The position numbers and the translations under genes are program-made. A DNA stretch of 64,000 bases from positions 1,217,493 through 1,281,492 of the forward strand of contig NZ_LMPM01000001.1 of assembly GCF_001423845.1 (NCBI RefSeq), given 5' to 3'. Source of the DNA: Sphingomonas sp. Leaf357. GTDB lineage: Bacteria; Pseudomonadota; Alphaproteobacteria; Sphingomonadales; Sphingomonadaceae. The notes below the pieces were generated by a model. The model was given only the letters and a program-made list of their open reading frames with translations. It did no database searches and was not told the DNA's origin. Positions 42,783 to 49,748 of the stretch are shown one piece after another. Within the stretch, counting starts at the first letter, position 1. Every line of letters begins with the position of its first letter.

Positions 42783-43412
42783 ATGGCGCAAGCACAGGCA
42801 CAGGCGCTGCCCGACCGCGAAATCTTCTATCTGGCCGACGAGCACGATCACGAGGCCGGCGGCAGCACGATGCTCGGCTTCTGGATCTATCTGATGAGCG
42901 ATTGCCTCATCTTCGCGATGCTGTTCGCGTGCTACGGCGTGTTCGGCGGCAGCTATGCCGGCGGGCCGACGCCGGCCGAGATCTTCGAACTGCCGCTGGT
43001 CGCGGTGAACACGACGATGCTGCTGCTGTCGTCGATCACCTACGGCTTCGCGATGCTGGCGATGGAGGAAAAACGCAAGACCGGCACGCTTGCCTGGCTG
43101 GCGATCACCGGGCTGTTCGGCCTGTGCTTCATCGGCATCGAACTCTACGAATTCTCGGCCTTGATTCACGAAGGCGCGACGCCGCAACGCAGCGCGTTCC
43201 TGTCGTCCTTCTTCCTGCTGGTCGGCACGCACGGGCTGCACGTATCGCTCGGGATCGTCTGGCTGGTGACGTTGATGGCGCAGGTCGGGCGGTTCGGATT
43301 GACCGTGGCCAACAAACGCCGGCTGATGTGCCTGTCGCTGTTCTGGCATTTCCTCGACGTCATCTGGATCGGCGTCTTCACCTTCGTCTATCTGCTCGGA
43401 GTCCTCAGATGA
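42783..43412 (+). CDS. cyoC: Quinol oxidase subunit III (CyoC-type)
   Basis: A 209-aa membrane protein with five predicted helices. [49 protein letters not shown] and [21 protein letters not shown] are the usual subunit III helices. It is shorter than subunit III of cytochrome c oxidases, as expected for CyoC. Its stop overlaps the cyoD start (ATGA). Confidence 0.95.
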   Translation: MAQAQAQALPDREIFYLADEHDHEAGGSTMLGFWIYLMSDCLIFAMLFACYGVFGGSYAGGPTPAEIFELPLVAVNTTMLLLSSITYGFAMLAMEEKRKTGTLAWLAITGLFGLCFIGIELYEFSALIHEGATPQRSAFLSSFFLLVGTHGLHVSLGIVWLVTLMAQVGRFGLTVANKRRLMCLSLFWHFLDVIWIGVFTFVYLLGVLR

Positions 43413-43786
43413 GCGCCGAAACCCACGCCCATGACGATGGGCATCACGATGCGCCGGGCCACGGCACGCGCAGATCCTATCTGATCGGCTTCGCGCTGTC
43501 GGTGGTGCTGACCGCGATCCCGTTCTGGCTGGTGATGAGCGGCGCGATCGCCGACAAGCAGTTGACCGCCCTGATCATCATGGGTTTCGCGCTGGTGCAG
43601 GTGATCGTGCACATGATCTACTTCCTGCACATGAACACGCGATCGGAGGGCGGCTGGAACATGATGGCGCTGATCTTCACGATCGTGCTGGTCGCGATCG
43701 GGCTGATCGGGTCGTTGTGGGTGATGCATCACATGAACCTGAACATGATGCCCGGCATGGAAATGAACGACACGAGCGCGATGTGA
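43409..43786 (+). CDS. cyoD: Quinol oxidase subunit IV (CyoD-type)
   Basis: A 125-aa protein with a His-rich head ([14 protein letters not shown]), three helices ([44 protein letters not shown] in two parts, and a third ending LWVMHHM), and a Met-rich tail. VHMIYFLHM matches CyoD. It overlaps cyoC at its start and the SURF1 gene at its end (GTGA). The His/Met-rich ends could bind copper, but this is unproven. Confidence 0.93.
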   Translation: MSAETHAHDDGHHDAPGHGTRRSYLIGFALSVVLTAIPFWLVMSGAIADKQLTALIIMGFALVQVIVHMIYFLHMNTRSEGGWNMMALIFTIVLVAIGLIGSLWVMHHMNLNMMPGMEMNDTSAM

Positions 43787-44466
43787 GGCGCTGGATCGTC
43801 GGTGCGCTTGCGCTGCTGGCGATCGCGGGGCTGATCGCGCTGGGCGTTTGGCAGCTCGAGCGGCGCACCTGGAAGCTGGCGCTGATCGCGCAGGTGGAGC
43901 GTCGTCTGGCCACCGCGCCGGTGCCCGCGCCGGGGCCGGGAGATTGGCGGCGGATCGGACGCGACGATGCCTATACCCGCGTGACGGTGCACGGCGTGTT
44001 CGCGCAGGATCGCGAGACCCTGGTGCAGGCGGCGACGGCGCTCGGCGGCGGCTATTGGGTGCTGACCCCGCTGATGACCGATCGCGGGTTCACCGTGCTG
44101 GTCAATCGCGGTTTCGTGCCGCCCGAACGGAAGATCGGTCCGCGGCGGGCGACGGGAGAGGTCACGATCACCGGGCTGTTGCGGGTAAGCGAGCCCGGCG
44201 GCGGATTCTTGCGCCACAATGATCCGGGGGGGAACCGCTGGTATTCGCGCGACGTCGCGGCGATTGCGGCCACGCGCGGGCTGACGCATGTCGCCCCCTA
44301 TTTCGTCGACGCCGATGCCGTGTCCGAACCCGGTTCGCCGCGCGGCGGGCTGACGGTGATCGCGTTCGCCAACAACCATCTGCAGTACGCGCTCACCTGG
44401 TTCGCGATGGCGGCGATGCTGGCCGGCGCGAGCCTGTGGATGGCGTTCGGGCGCGGCCGGCCCTAA
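43783..44466 (+). CDS. SURF1-family oxidase assembly protein
   Basis: A 227-aa protein with a membrane helix at each end. The first helix ends GLIALGVWQLERRTWKLALI, the standard SURF1 start; GGGYWVLTPLMTDRGFTVLVNRGFVP and NNHLQYALTWFAMA are the two other conserved blocks. SURF1 helps insert heme into oxidase subunit I. The GTG start overlaps the cyoD stop, so it is coupled. No heme O synthase (cyoE) is in this operon. Confidence 0.93.
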   Translation: MRRWIVGALALLAIAGLIALGVWQLERRTWKLALIAQVERRLATAPVPAPGPGDWRRIGRDDAYTRVTVHGVFAQDRETLVQAATALGGGYWVLTPLMTDRGFTVLVNRGFVPPERKIGPRRATGEVTITGLLRVSEPGGGFLRHNDPGGNRWYSRDVAAIAATRGLTHVAPYFVDADAVSEPGSPRGGLTVIAFANNHLQYALTWFAMAAMLAGASLWMAFGRGRP

Positions 44467-44475
44467 CGTCGCGCC

Positions 44476-45786
44476 ATGGCCGAGGCGCGCATCTTCAACT
44501 GGCGGGATCAGGCGCTGCGCAGCGCCGACGCGGTGGGCTCGCGCAACATGTTGCTGCTCACCCATCTGCGCTGGATCGCAGTGCTGGGGCAGGTGGCCAC
44601 GATCCTGGTCGTCCATTTCCTGATGCACGTCAGCCTGCCGGTCGGGCCGATGATCGCGGTGGCGGGCGGGCTGGCCGCGCTCAACGTGGCGACGCTCATG
44701 GCGCTCGTACGCGGGCGGGAGGTGGCGAACTGGGAATTGTTCGCGGCGCTGCTGATCGATTTCGCGGCGCTGACCGCGCAACTCTATATGAGCGGCGGCG
44801 CGACCAACCCGTTCGCGCCGATCGGCCTGTTGCAGGTGGTGATCGGCGCGGTGCTGCTGCGGCCCTGGTCGAGCTGGTCGCTGGTCGCCTTGCACAGCGC
44901 CGCCTTCGGACTGCTGGCCGTATACCACCGCGAACTGATCCTGCCGCCGGGGCTGGCGAGCACGCTGTCGCCGGTGCATCTGCTGGCGAGCTGGATCAAC
45001 TTCGTCCTCGCCGCGGTGCTGCTGGTGTTCTTCGTCACGCGCATCGGCCGCAACCTGCGAACCCGCGACGCGAGCCTCGCCGAGATGCGGCAGCGCGCGG
45101 CGGAGGAGGATCATATCGTGCGCATGGGCCTGCTGGCATCGGGCGCGGCGCATGAACTCGGCACGCCTTTGTCCTCGCTGTCGGTGATCCTGGGCGATTG
45201 GCGCAGACAGCCCGCCTTCGCCGCCGATCCCGGGCTGGCCGAGGAGATCGGCGACATGCAGGCGGCGGTGGCGCGCTGCAAGGAGATCGTCGGCGGCATC
45301 CTCTACGCCTCGGGCGAGGCGCGCAGCGAGGATCTGGAACGCACGACGTTGCGCGCCTTCCTGCTCGGCGTGGTCGACCAATGGCGCGCGCAGCGGCCGG
45401 ACCTGCTGACCTTCGCCGATCGGCTCGGCGGCGATCGGGTCATCGCCGCCGATCGCACGCTGGCGCAGATCCTGACCAACGTGCTCGACAATGCCGCCGA
45501 GGCCGGGGCGACGCGCGTGCAGCTGATCGCCGAGCGCATCGAGGGCGATCTGGTGCTGACGGTGCGCGACGACGGGCGCGGCTTTCCGGCGGAGATGCTG
45601 GCGGGCGTCGGCAAGCCCTATCGATCGAGCAAGGACCGGCGCGGTGCCGGGCTGGGCCTGTTCCTGGCGGTCAACGTGATGCGCAAGCTCGGCGGATCGG
45701 TGGAGGTGCGCAACGCGGCCGATCGGGGCGCGGAGGTGACGCTGTCGGTGCCGCTCGCCGCGCTCGCGCTGGAGGATGCGGCATGA
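44476..45786 (+). CDS. regB: RegB/PrrB-like redox sensor histidine kinase
   Basis: A 436-aa kinase with six N-terminal helices. SGGATNPFAPIG matches the quinone-binding GGxxNPF motif of RegB; the H-box is ASGAAHELGTPLSSL; ARCKEIVGGIL holds the Cys at the place of the redox-active Cys of RegB. N, G1 and G2 boxes are NVLDNAAEAGA, VRDDGRGF and GAGLGLFLAVNV. It starts 9 bp after the SURF1 gene and overlaps the regulator gene (ATGA). Together these features make a RegBA system that senses quinone-pool or oxygen state and controls respiratory genes, probably including this oxidase. Confidence 0.9.
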   Translation: MAEARIFNWRDQALRSADAVGSRNMLLLTHLRWIAVLGQVATILVVHFLMHVSLPVGPMIAVAGGLAALNVATLMALVRGREVANWELFAALLIDFAALTAQLYMSGGATNPFAPIGLLQVVIGAVLLRPWSSWSLVALHSAAFGLLAVYHRELILPPGLASTLSPVHLLASWINFVLAAVLLVFFVTRIGRNLRTRDASLAEMRQRAAEEDHIVRMGLLASGAAHELGTPLSSLSVILGDWRRQPAFAADPGLAEEIGDMQAAVARCKEIVGGILYASGEARSEDLERTTLRAFLLGVVDQWRAQRPDLLTFADRLGGDRVIAADRTLAQILTNVLDNAAEAGATRVQLIAERIEGDLVLTVRDDGRGFPAEMLAGVGKPYRSSKDRRGAGLGLFLAVNVMRKLGGSVEVRNAADRGAEVTLSVPLAALALEDAA

Positions 45787-46322
45787 CCGGTCTGCGCCGG
45801 CTGCTGATCGTGGAGGACGATGCCGGCTTCGCGCGCACCCTGACCCGGTCGTTCGAGCGGCGCGGGTACGAGGTGCGCGCGCTGAACGACGCGGCCGGAC
45901 TGCCGGCGTTGCTGGAGGTGTTCGCACCGGAGTTCGCGGTGGTGGACCTCAGACTCGGCGGGGCTTCCGGCCTGACCTGCGTGGCCGCGTTGCACGCCCG
46001 CGATCCGGCGATGCGCATCGTCGTGCTGACCGGGTTCGCCAGCATCTCGACCGCGGTCGAGGCGATCAAGCTCGGCGCCACCAACTATCTCACGAAACCC
46101 TCCGACAGCGACGATATCGAACGCGCCTTCGGTCGGGTGGATGGCGACGCCGAGGCGGATCTCGCGGTGCGCCCGACCTCGATCAAGACGCTGGAATGGG
46201 AGCATATCCATCAGGCGCTGGCCGAGGCGGACTTCAACGTCTCGGAAGCCGCGCGCCGGCTCGGCATGCATCGCCGCACGCTCGCGCGAAAGCTGGCGAA
46301 GAGCCATCTGCCGAAATCCTGA
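45783..46322 (+). CDS. regA: RegA/PrrA/ActR-like response regulator
   Basis: A 179-aa regulator. The receiver domain has VEDDAGFAR, the phospho-acceptor in FAVVDLRLGGASGL, Thr in VVLTGFASISTAVEAIKLGATNYLTKPS, and Lys. A short linker leads to a Fis-type helix-turn-helix FNVSEAARRLGMHRRTLARKLAK. The size and the last helix are exactly those of RegA homologues. The start overlaps regB (ATGA). It probably binds upstream of cyoA or elsewhere in the genome, but no site is evident to me. Confidence 0.93.
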   Translation: MTGLRRLLIVEDDAGFARTLTRSFERRGYEVRALNDAAGLPALLEVFAPEFAVVDLRLGGASGLTCVAALHARDPAMRIVVLTGFASISTAVEAIKLGATNYLTKPSDSDDIERAFGRVDGDAEADLAVRPTSIKTLEWEHIHQALAEADFNVSEAARRLGMHRRTLARKLAKSHLPKS

Positions 46323-46594
46323 CCATCGCGCAAAGACGACTTCCAGGTCGCCCGACGAAAACCGACCGATGCCAAAATAGACGATATCGTCATTTATTGC
46401 ATTGACGCGGGGGAGCGTGAACAGATTCTGTCAAAGTACTGCGGCGCTTGTAATAATTTCTTACAATTGCGTTAAGATCGGTCTCCGGGATCGGCTTTTT
46501 CCTTGGATTTCCGGGCTTGGCACGGAGCATGCAGAGCAGGGGCGGGATGCGAAATCGACGGCTGCGGGCCGCTCGATCATAAAGGGGATACAGT
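46323..46594. promoter_or_regulatory. AT-rich leader of the metalloprotease gene
   Basis: 272 bp, clearly AT-richer than its surroundings at 46380-46500. TTGTAA (46448-46453) and TTACAA (46461-46466) form an inverted repeat with a 7-bp spacer. This is a good candidate regulator site or part of the promoter for the exoprotease gene; AAAGGGGAT lies just before the ATG. No gene is supported. Confidence 0.45.
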
Positions 46595-47839
46595 ATGAAG
46601 TTGAAGGCTCTTCTCTGCGGCGGTGCCGCGATGGTTGCGCTCGCGACCGGTGGCGCGAATGCCGCGACGATCGTTCTGGTCGATCAGGGCTTCGCCGGCA
46701 CGGCTGCGCAACAGGCACAGTTCCGCATGGGCTTCCAGATCGCCGCCGCCTATTGGGGCGCGACGCTGACCAACAACATCACGATCAAGCTCGGCGTCGG
46801 TACGGCCGCGCTCGGCACCGGGATCATCGGTTCGACCGGCAGCTCCGGTATGGACTACAGCGTCGCGAACTGGGAAGCCGGCGTCAACGCGACGAAGAGC
46901 AACTCGGCGACCGACACGGGTATCGTTCTACCGACGCTGACCAATGGCGCGGCTGCGTTCATCACCAACGGTCCTGCGAATACCGCAAACAACACCGGCA
47001 TCAACTCCACCACGCTTCGTTACGATAACAGCACGACGGGTGCCGCTTCCACAAACAACAAGGTGCTGTATCTCAATACCGCAAATGTGAAGGCAATCGG
47101 CGGCACTGCGGTGTACGATGCTACGAATACCCAGCAGCTCGACGGTCAAGTGCAGTTCAGCACGAACTTCAACTTCGATTTCAACCCGACCGACGGCATC
47201 ACGGCGAATACGTTCGATTTCATCGGCGTCGCCATCCACGAGATCGGCCATGCGCTGGGCTTCGTTTCGGGCGTCGACTATCTCGACTATTACGGCACCC
47301 CCAACGGCCCCGGCCGCACCGGTACGCAATTCAACTTCGACACGACGTCGATCTTCTCGGCGTTGGACATGTTCCGCTACAGCACCGATCCGACGAATAT
47401 CGCACCCGGTACGGGTCCGTCGCTCGATCTCTCGCTCGGCGGCACGAAGTACTTCTCGATCGATGGCGGCCTGACGGCGTTGTACGGCAACACCTTCTCG
47501 ACCGGCGATTACAACGGCGACGGCAACCAGGCGTCGCACTGGAAGGACACGGCAGGCTGCGCCATCGGCAACGGCATCATGGATCCGACCTTCTGCTTCG
47601 GTCAGACCGGCTACATCACCGCGCTCGATCTCGCGGCATTCGATGCGATCGGTTACAATCTGGCGCTCGACTCGCGCGGTGCCAGCTACCTGACCAGCAC
47701 CGGCCAGATCTACACCCGGTTCGCCAACGCAGGCGCCGTGCCTGAGCCGGCAACCTGGGCGATGATGCTGATGGGCTTCGGCCTGGTTGGTGGCGCGATG
47801 CGCCGTCGCAAGGTTTCGACGACCGTTTCGTTCGCCTGA
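46595..47839 (+). CDS. PEPxxWA-CTERM secreted metalloprotease (HEIGHALG type)
   Basis: A 414-aa exported protein. The signal peptide ends near GANA-AT. The zinc site is GVAIHEIGHALGFVSGVD (HExxHxxG with the metzincin-type third His replaced by a Gly/Phe/Asp arrangement to be checked). A second Asp/Asn-rich region, TGDYNGDGNQASHWKD, may bind calcium. The C terminus carries VPEPATWAMMLMGFGLVGG and RRRK, a PEPxxWA-CTERM sorting signal processed by exosortase-like systems. It matches the NF038122-like protease family. It is a single gene closed by a strong terminator. No exosortase is in the window. Confidence 0.88.
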   Translation: MKLKALLCGGAAMVALATGGANAATIVLVDQGFAGTAAQQAQFRMGFQIAAAYWGATLTNNITIKLGVGTAALGTGIIGSTGSSGMDYSVANWEAGVNATKSNSATDTGIVLPTLTNGAAAFITNGPANTANNTGINSTTLRYDNSTTGAASTNNKVLYLNTANVKAIGGTAVYDATNTQQLDGQVQFSTNFNFDFNPTDGITANTFDFIGVAIHEIGHALGFVSGVDYLDYYGTPNGPGRTGTQFNFDTTSIFSALDMFRYSTDPTNIAPGTGPSLDLSLGGTKYFSIDGGLTALYGNTFSTGDYNGDGNQASHWKDTAGCAIGNGIMDPTFCFGQTGYITALDLAAFDAIGYNLALDSRGASYLTSTGQIYTRFANAGAVPEPATWAMMLMGFGLVGGAMRRRKVSTTVSFA

Positions 47840-47862
47840 ACCTCACTGAGTTAAACGGGGGG

Positions 47863-47897
47863 AAAGCCGCCGGCCGAAAGGTCGGCGGCTTTTTCTT
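47863..47897 (+). terminator. Rho-independent terminator of the metalloprotease gene
   Basis: Stem GCCGCCGGCC (47866-47875) and GGTCGGCGGC (47880-47889) with a GAAA loop, then TTTTTCTTT. One G-T pair is the only non-Watson-Crick pair. It lies 27 bp after the stop and is a textbook intrinsic terminator. Confidence 0.93.
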
Positions 47898-47934
47898 TGG
47901 GTGCCGGACCTGCCAAGGCGTGGGCGGGCATGTG

Positions 47935-47960
47935 CTTCGACAAGCTCAGCGCGAACGGGG
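47935..47960. repeat. Half REP-like element
   Basis: CTTCGACAAGCTCAGCGCGA followed by ACGGGG is one arm of the family at 33719-33836. No partner arm is found nearby, so it is a remnant. Confidence 0.7.
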
Positions 47961-48012
47961 AGGGATTGAGCTTGGATACTTCCGGCTCGGCGGCCCGAGA
48001 GGTGACGGCGGC

Positions 48013-48684
48013 TCACTCCGCTTTGGACGCGAACCAGATCGTGTAGGGCGAGCGATCACGACCGCACTCGGCGGGGATGCTCGCCTGCTCCACGGCGAAA
48101 CCACATTGCTCGAGGCGACCGACGAACGCATCGTCGATATAGGCCGACCAGATCGCCAGCACGCCGCCAGGCCTGAGCGCCGCATGCGCCGATCGCAGGC
48201 CCCAATTGCAATAGAGACGATCATTGGCGACGTGGATGAACCCGTCCGGGCCGTTATCGACGTCGAGCAGGATACCGTCGAATCCTTCGGGCGCTTCCGC
48301 GATCACATCGTGCACGTCGCGGATTTCCAGCGTGACGCGCGGATCGGTGAGGGAGTTGCCGAACAGATGCGCGAGCGGCCCGTTCGCCCAGGTGACGACT
48401 TGCGGCACCAGTTCCGCCACGACGATCTTCGTGCTGTCCGGAAACGCGTTCAAGGCCGCACCTAGCGTGAAGCCCATGCCCAGCCCGCCGATCAGTACCC
48501 GGTCCCGCCGCGCGCCCATCCGGAGATGCGCGAGCGTGGCCAAGGCCTTTTCGGATTGCGGTGCCTCGCTGCCCATCAGTTCGTCTTCGCCGAAACGGAT
48601 CGAATATTCCGGCCCCGACCGTAACAGGCGGAGTTGACCCCCGCCGGGAATCTCGGCGGTATCGACGACTTCTACTGGATGCAT
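48013..48684 (-). CDS. Spermidine synthase-like methyltransferase-fold protein
   Basis: A 223-aa protein of the spermidine synthase-related Rossmann fold. The nucleotide loop is VLIGGLGMGFTLGAAL; the acidic residue ending strand 2 is in VVAELVPQVVTWA; GFDGILLDVDNGPDGF holds the catalytic-region Asp; WGLRSAHAALRPGGVLAIWSAY is the next strand pair. It lacks the typical N-terminal beta domain sequence of SpeE, so it may aminopropylate another acceptor or be a methyltransferase. It is a single gene, convergent with the metalloprotease gene. Confidence 0.8.
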   Translation of the reverse strand: MHPVEVVDTAEIPGGGQLRLLRSGPEYSIRFGEDELMGSEAPQSEKALATLAHLRMGARRDRVLIGGLGMGFTLGAALNAFPDSTKIVVAELVPQVVTWANGPLAHLFGNSLTDPRVTLEIRDVHDVIAEAPEGFDGILLDVDNGPDGFIHVANDRLYCNWGLRSAHAALRPGGVLAIWSAYIDDAFVGRLEQCGFAVEQASIPAECGRDRSPYTIWFASKAE

Positions 48685-48776
48685 GGGGCCCCGTTCTTTT
48701 TAGCGTCGCGACGCAGTTGGATGTGCGTTGTGGTTCTGAAGCTTGATGACTTTAGTCGAATCGCGGTTTCGCACAT

Positions 48777-48871
48777 CGTCATTCCCGTGAAGGCGGGAAT
48801 CCATAATCACTGTACTTCATGAGACCCACTCCGCTCAGCCAGTATGGATTCCCGCCTTCGCGGGAATGACG
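48777..48871. repeat. REP-like inverted repeat of the CGTCATTCCCGC family
   Basis: Arms CGTCATTCCCGTGAAGGCGG... (48777-48804) and the right arm ending CCTTCGCGGGAATGACG (48844-48871) pair over 28 bp, almost perfectly. Same architecture as 27908-28000 and 34945-35039. Confidence 0.9.
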
Positions 48872-48903
48872 GAAGATATGGTTCAACCTGACGTCATCAG
48901 CCT

Positions 48904-49209
48904 CTAGGATTGCGCCGATGCCCGGCGCGCCAACGCCTCTTCGACCGCGATCAGCCCTGCTGCGCTCTCGATCGCCAGATCCAGTGGCCGCCCGAGCCCG
49001 TCATGATCGGCGTTGAGAAAATCCATCGCGGCCCCGGCCCCGGAGAAGGAGCGCAATGCGGCGGACACCGCGCGCCCCTGACGGGCGGCCTGTTCGGCTG
49101 ACAGCTTGGGCTGGTTGTGGCGCTTGGCGAAGCGGTTCTTGGCCGGCTTGTCATAGAGCGAAGGGGTGTCGATCGCCGCGGGAGCGGCGGGTGCTGAAAG
49201 TCCAGCCAT
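48904..49209 (-). CDS. MbcA/ParS-like antitoxin-family protein (DUF2384-like)
   Basis: A 101-aa protein. The second half, ALRSFSGAGAAMDFLNADHDGLGRP and LDLAIESAAGLIAVEEAL, matches the toxin-binding C-terminal domain of MbcA/ParS/Xre antitoxins (typical pattern: hydrophobic-LN...LGGRxPLDL...G...VE). The N-terminal 40 residues are basic and disordered-looking, without a clear Xre helix-turn-helix. AAGGA lies 7 nt before the ATG. No RES-domain toxin is next to it, so it may be an orphan or serve another role. Confidence 0.6.
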   Translation of the reverse strand: MAGLSAPAAPAAIDTPSLYDKPAKNRFAKRHNQPKLSAEQAARQGRAVSAALRSFSGAGAAMDFLNADHDGLGRPLDLAIESAAGLIAVEEALARRASAQS

Positions 49210-49398
49210 CGGGCTATTCCTTTTATTGATCTCGAAAGTTCGAAAGATGTCGGAAGGCGGGGGACTTGAAGGTCACAAACTCATCCTCCGTTCGTTTCTA
49301 TCGCAGTCGATGAACCCTGGCATCGTGCATGTGGCCTGTTTCTCGACTGCGCTCGAAACGAACGGGGAAAAAGGCGATCCAAGCAAAGTCATCTTGCT

Positions 49399-49620
49399 CT
49401 AACGCCCCATGCGGCCGACCAGCGGCACGCGCGCCACGGCTCCGGTGATCAGCTTCGACCTGAACGCCTTAGCGATCACGGCGGTATCGTCGAGATTCAT
49501 CAGCACGACCCGTGTGCCGCCGCTGCGCAGAGCCTCGATCGCGCTGATCGTCACGCCATGGCGGGCACACATCGCGGCGACATCGGCCTGGGGTACGCTC
49601 AAATTCAGTGCGCGAGACAT
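49399..49620 (-). CDS. Small hypothetical protein (73 aa)
   Basis: A 73-aa protein: a helix with PQADVAAMCARHGVTISAIEAL, then two strands (TRVVLMNLDDTAVIAKAFRS), and a basic end ARVPLVGRMGR. GAGGAAG lies 3 nt before the ATG, and codon use is gene-like. I do not recognise the family. It lies between the ParS-like gene and the aldehyde oxidoreductase operon, all on the minus strand, with about 130-190 bp on each side. Confidence 0.6.
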   Translation of the reverse strand: MSRALNLSVPQADVAAMCARHGVTISAIEALRSGGTRVVLMNLDDTAVIAKAFRSKLITGAVARVPLVGRMGR

Positions 49621-49748
49621 GCAGCTTCCTCGGTATGAGCGGGAGCATCACGTCTCTCAGTCGCAGCCATGCCCGAAGCGTTGGCGCGATGACACCCATA
49701 TGGGGTGTTGTCGCCGCCGAAACAATCGCGGGCGAAAGCGAAACCTTG

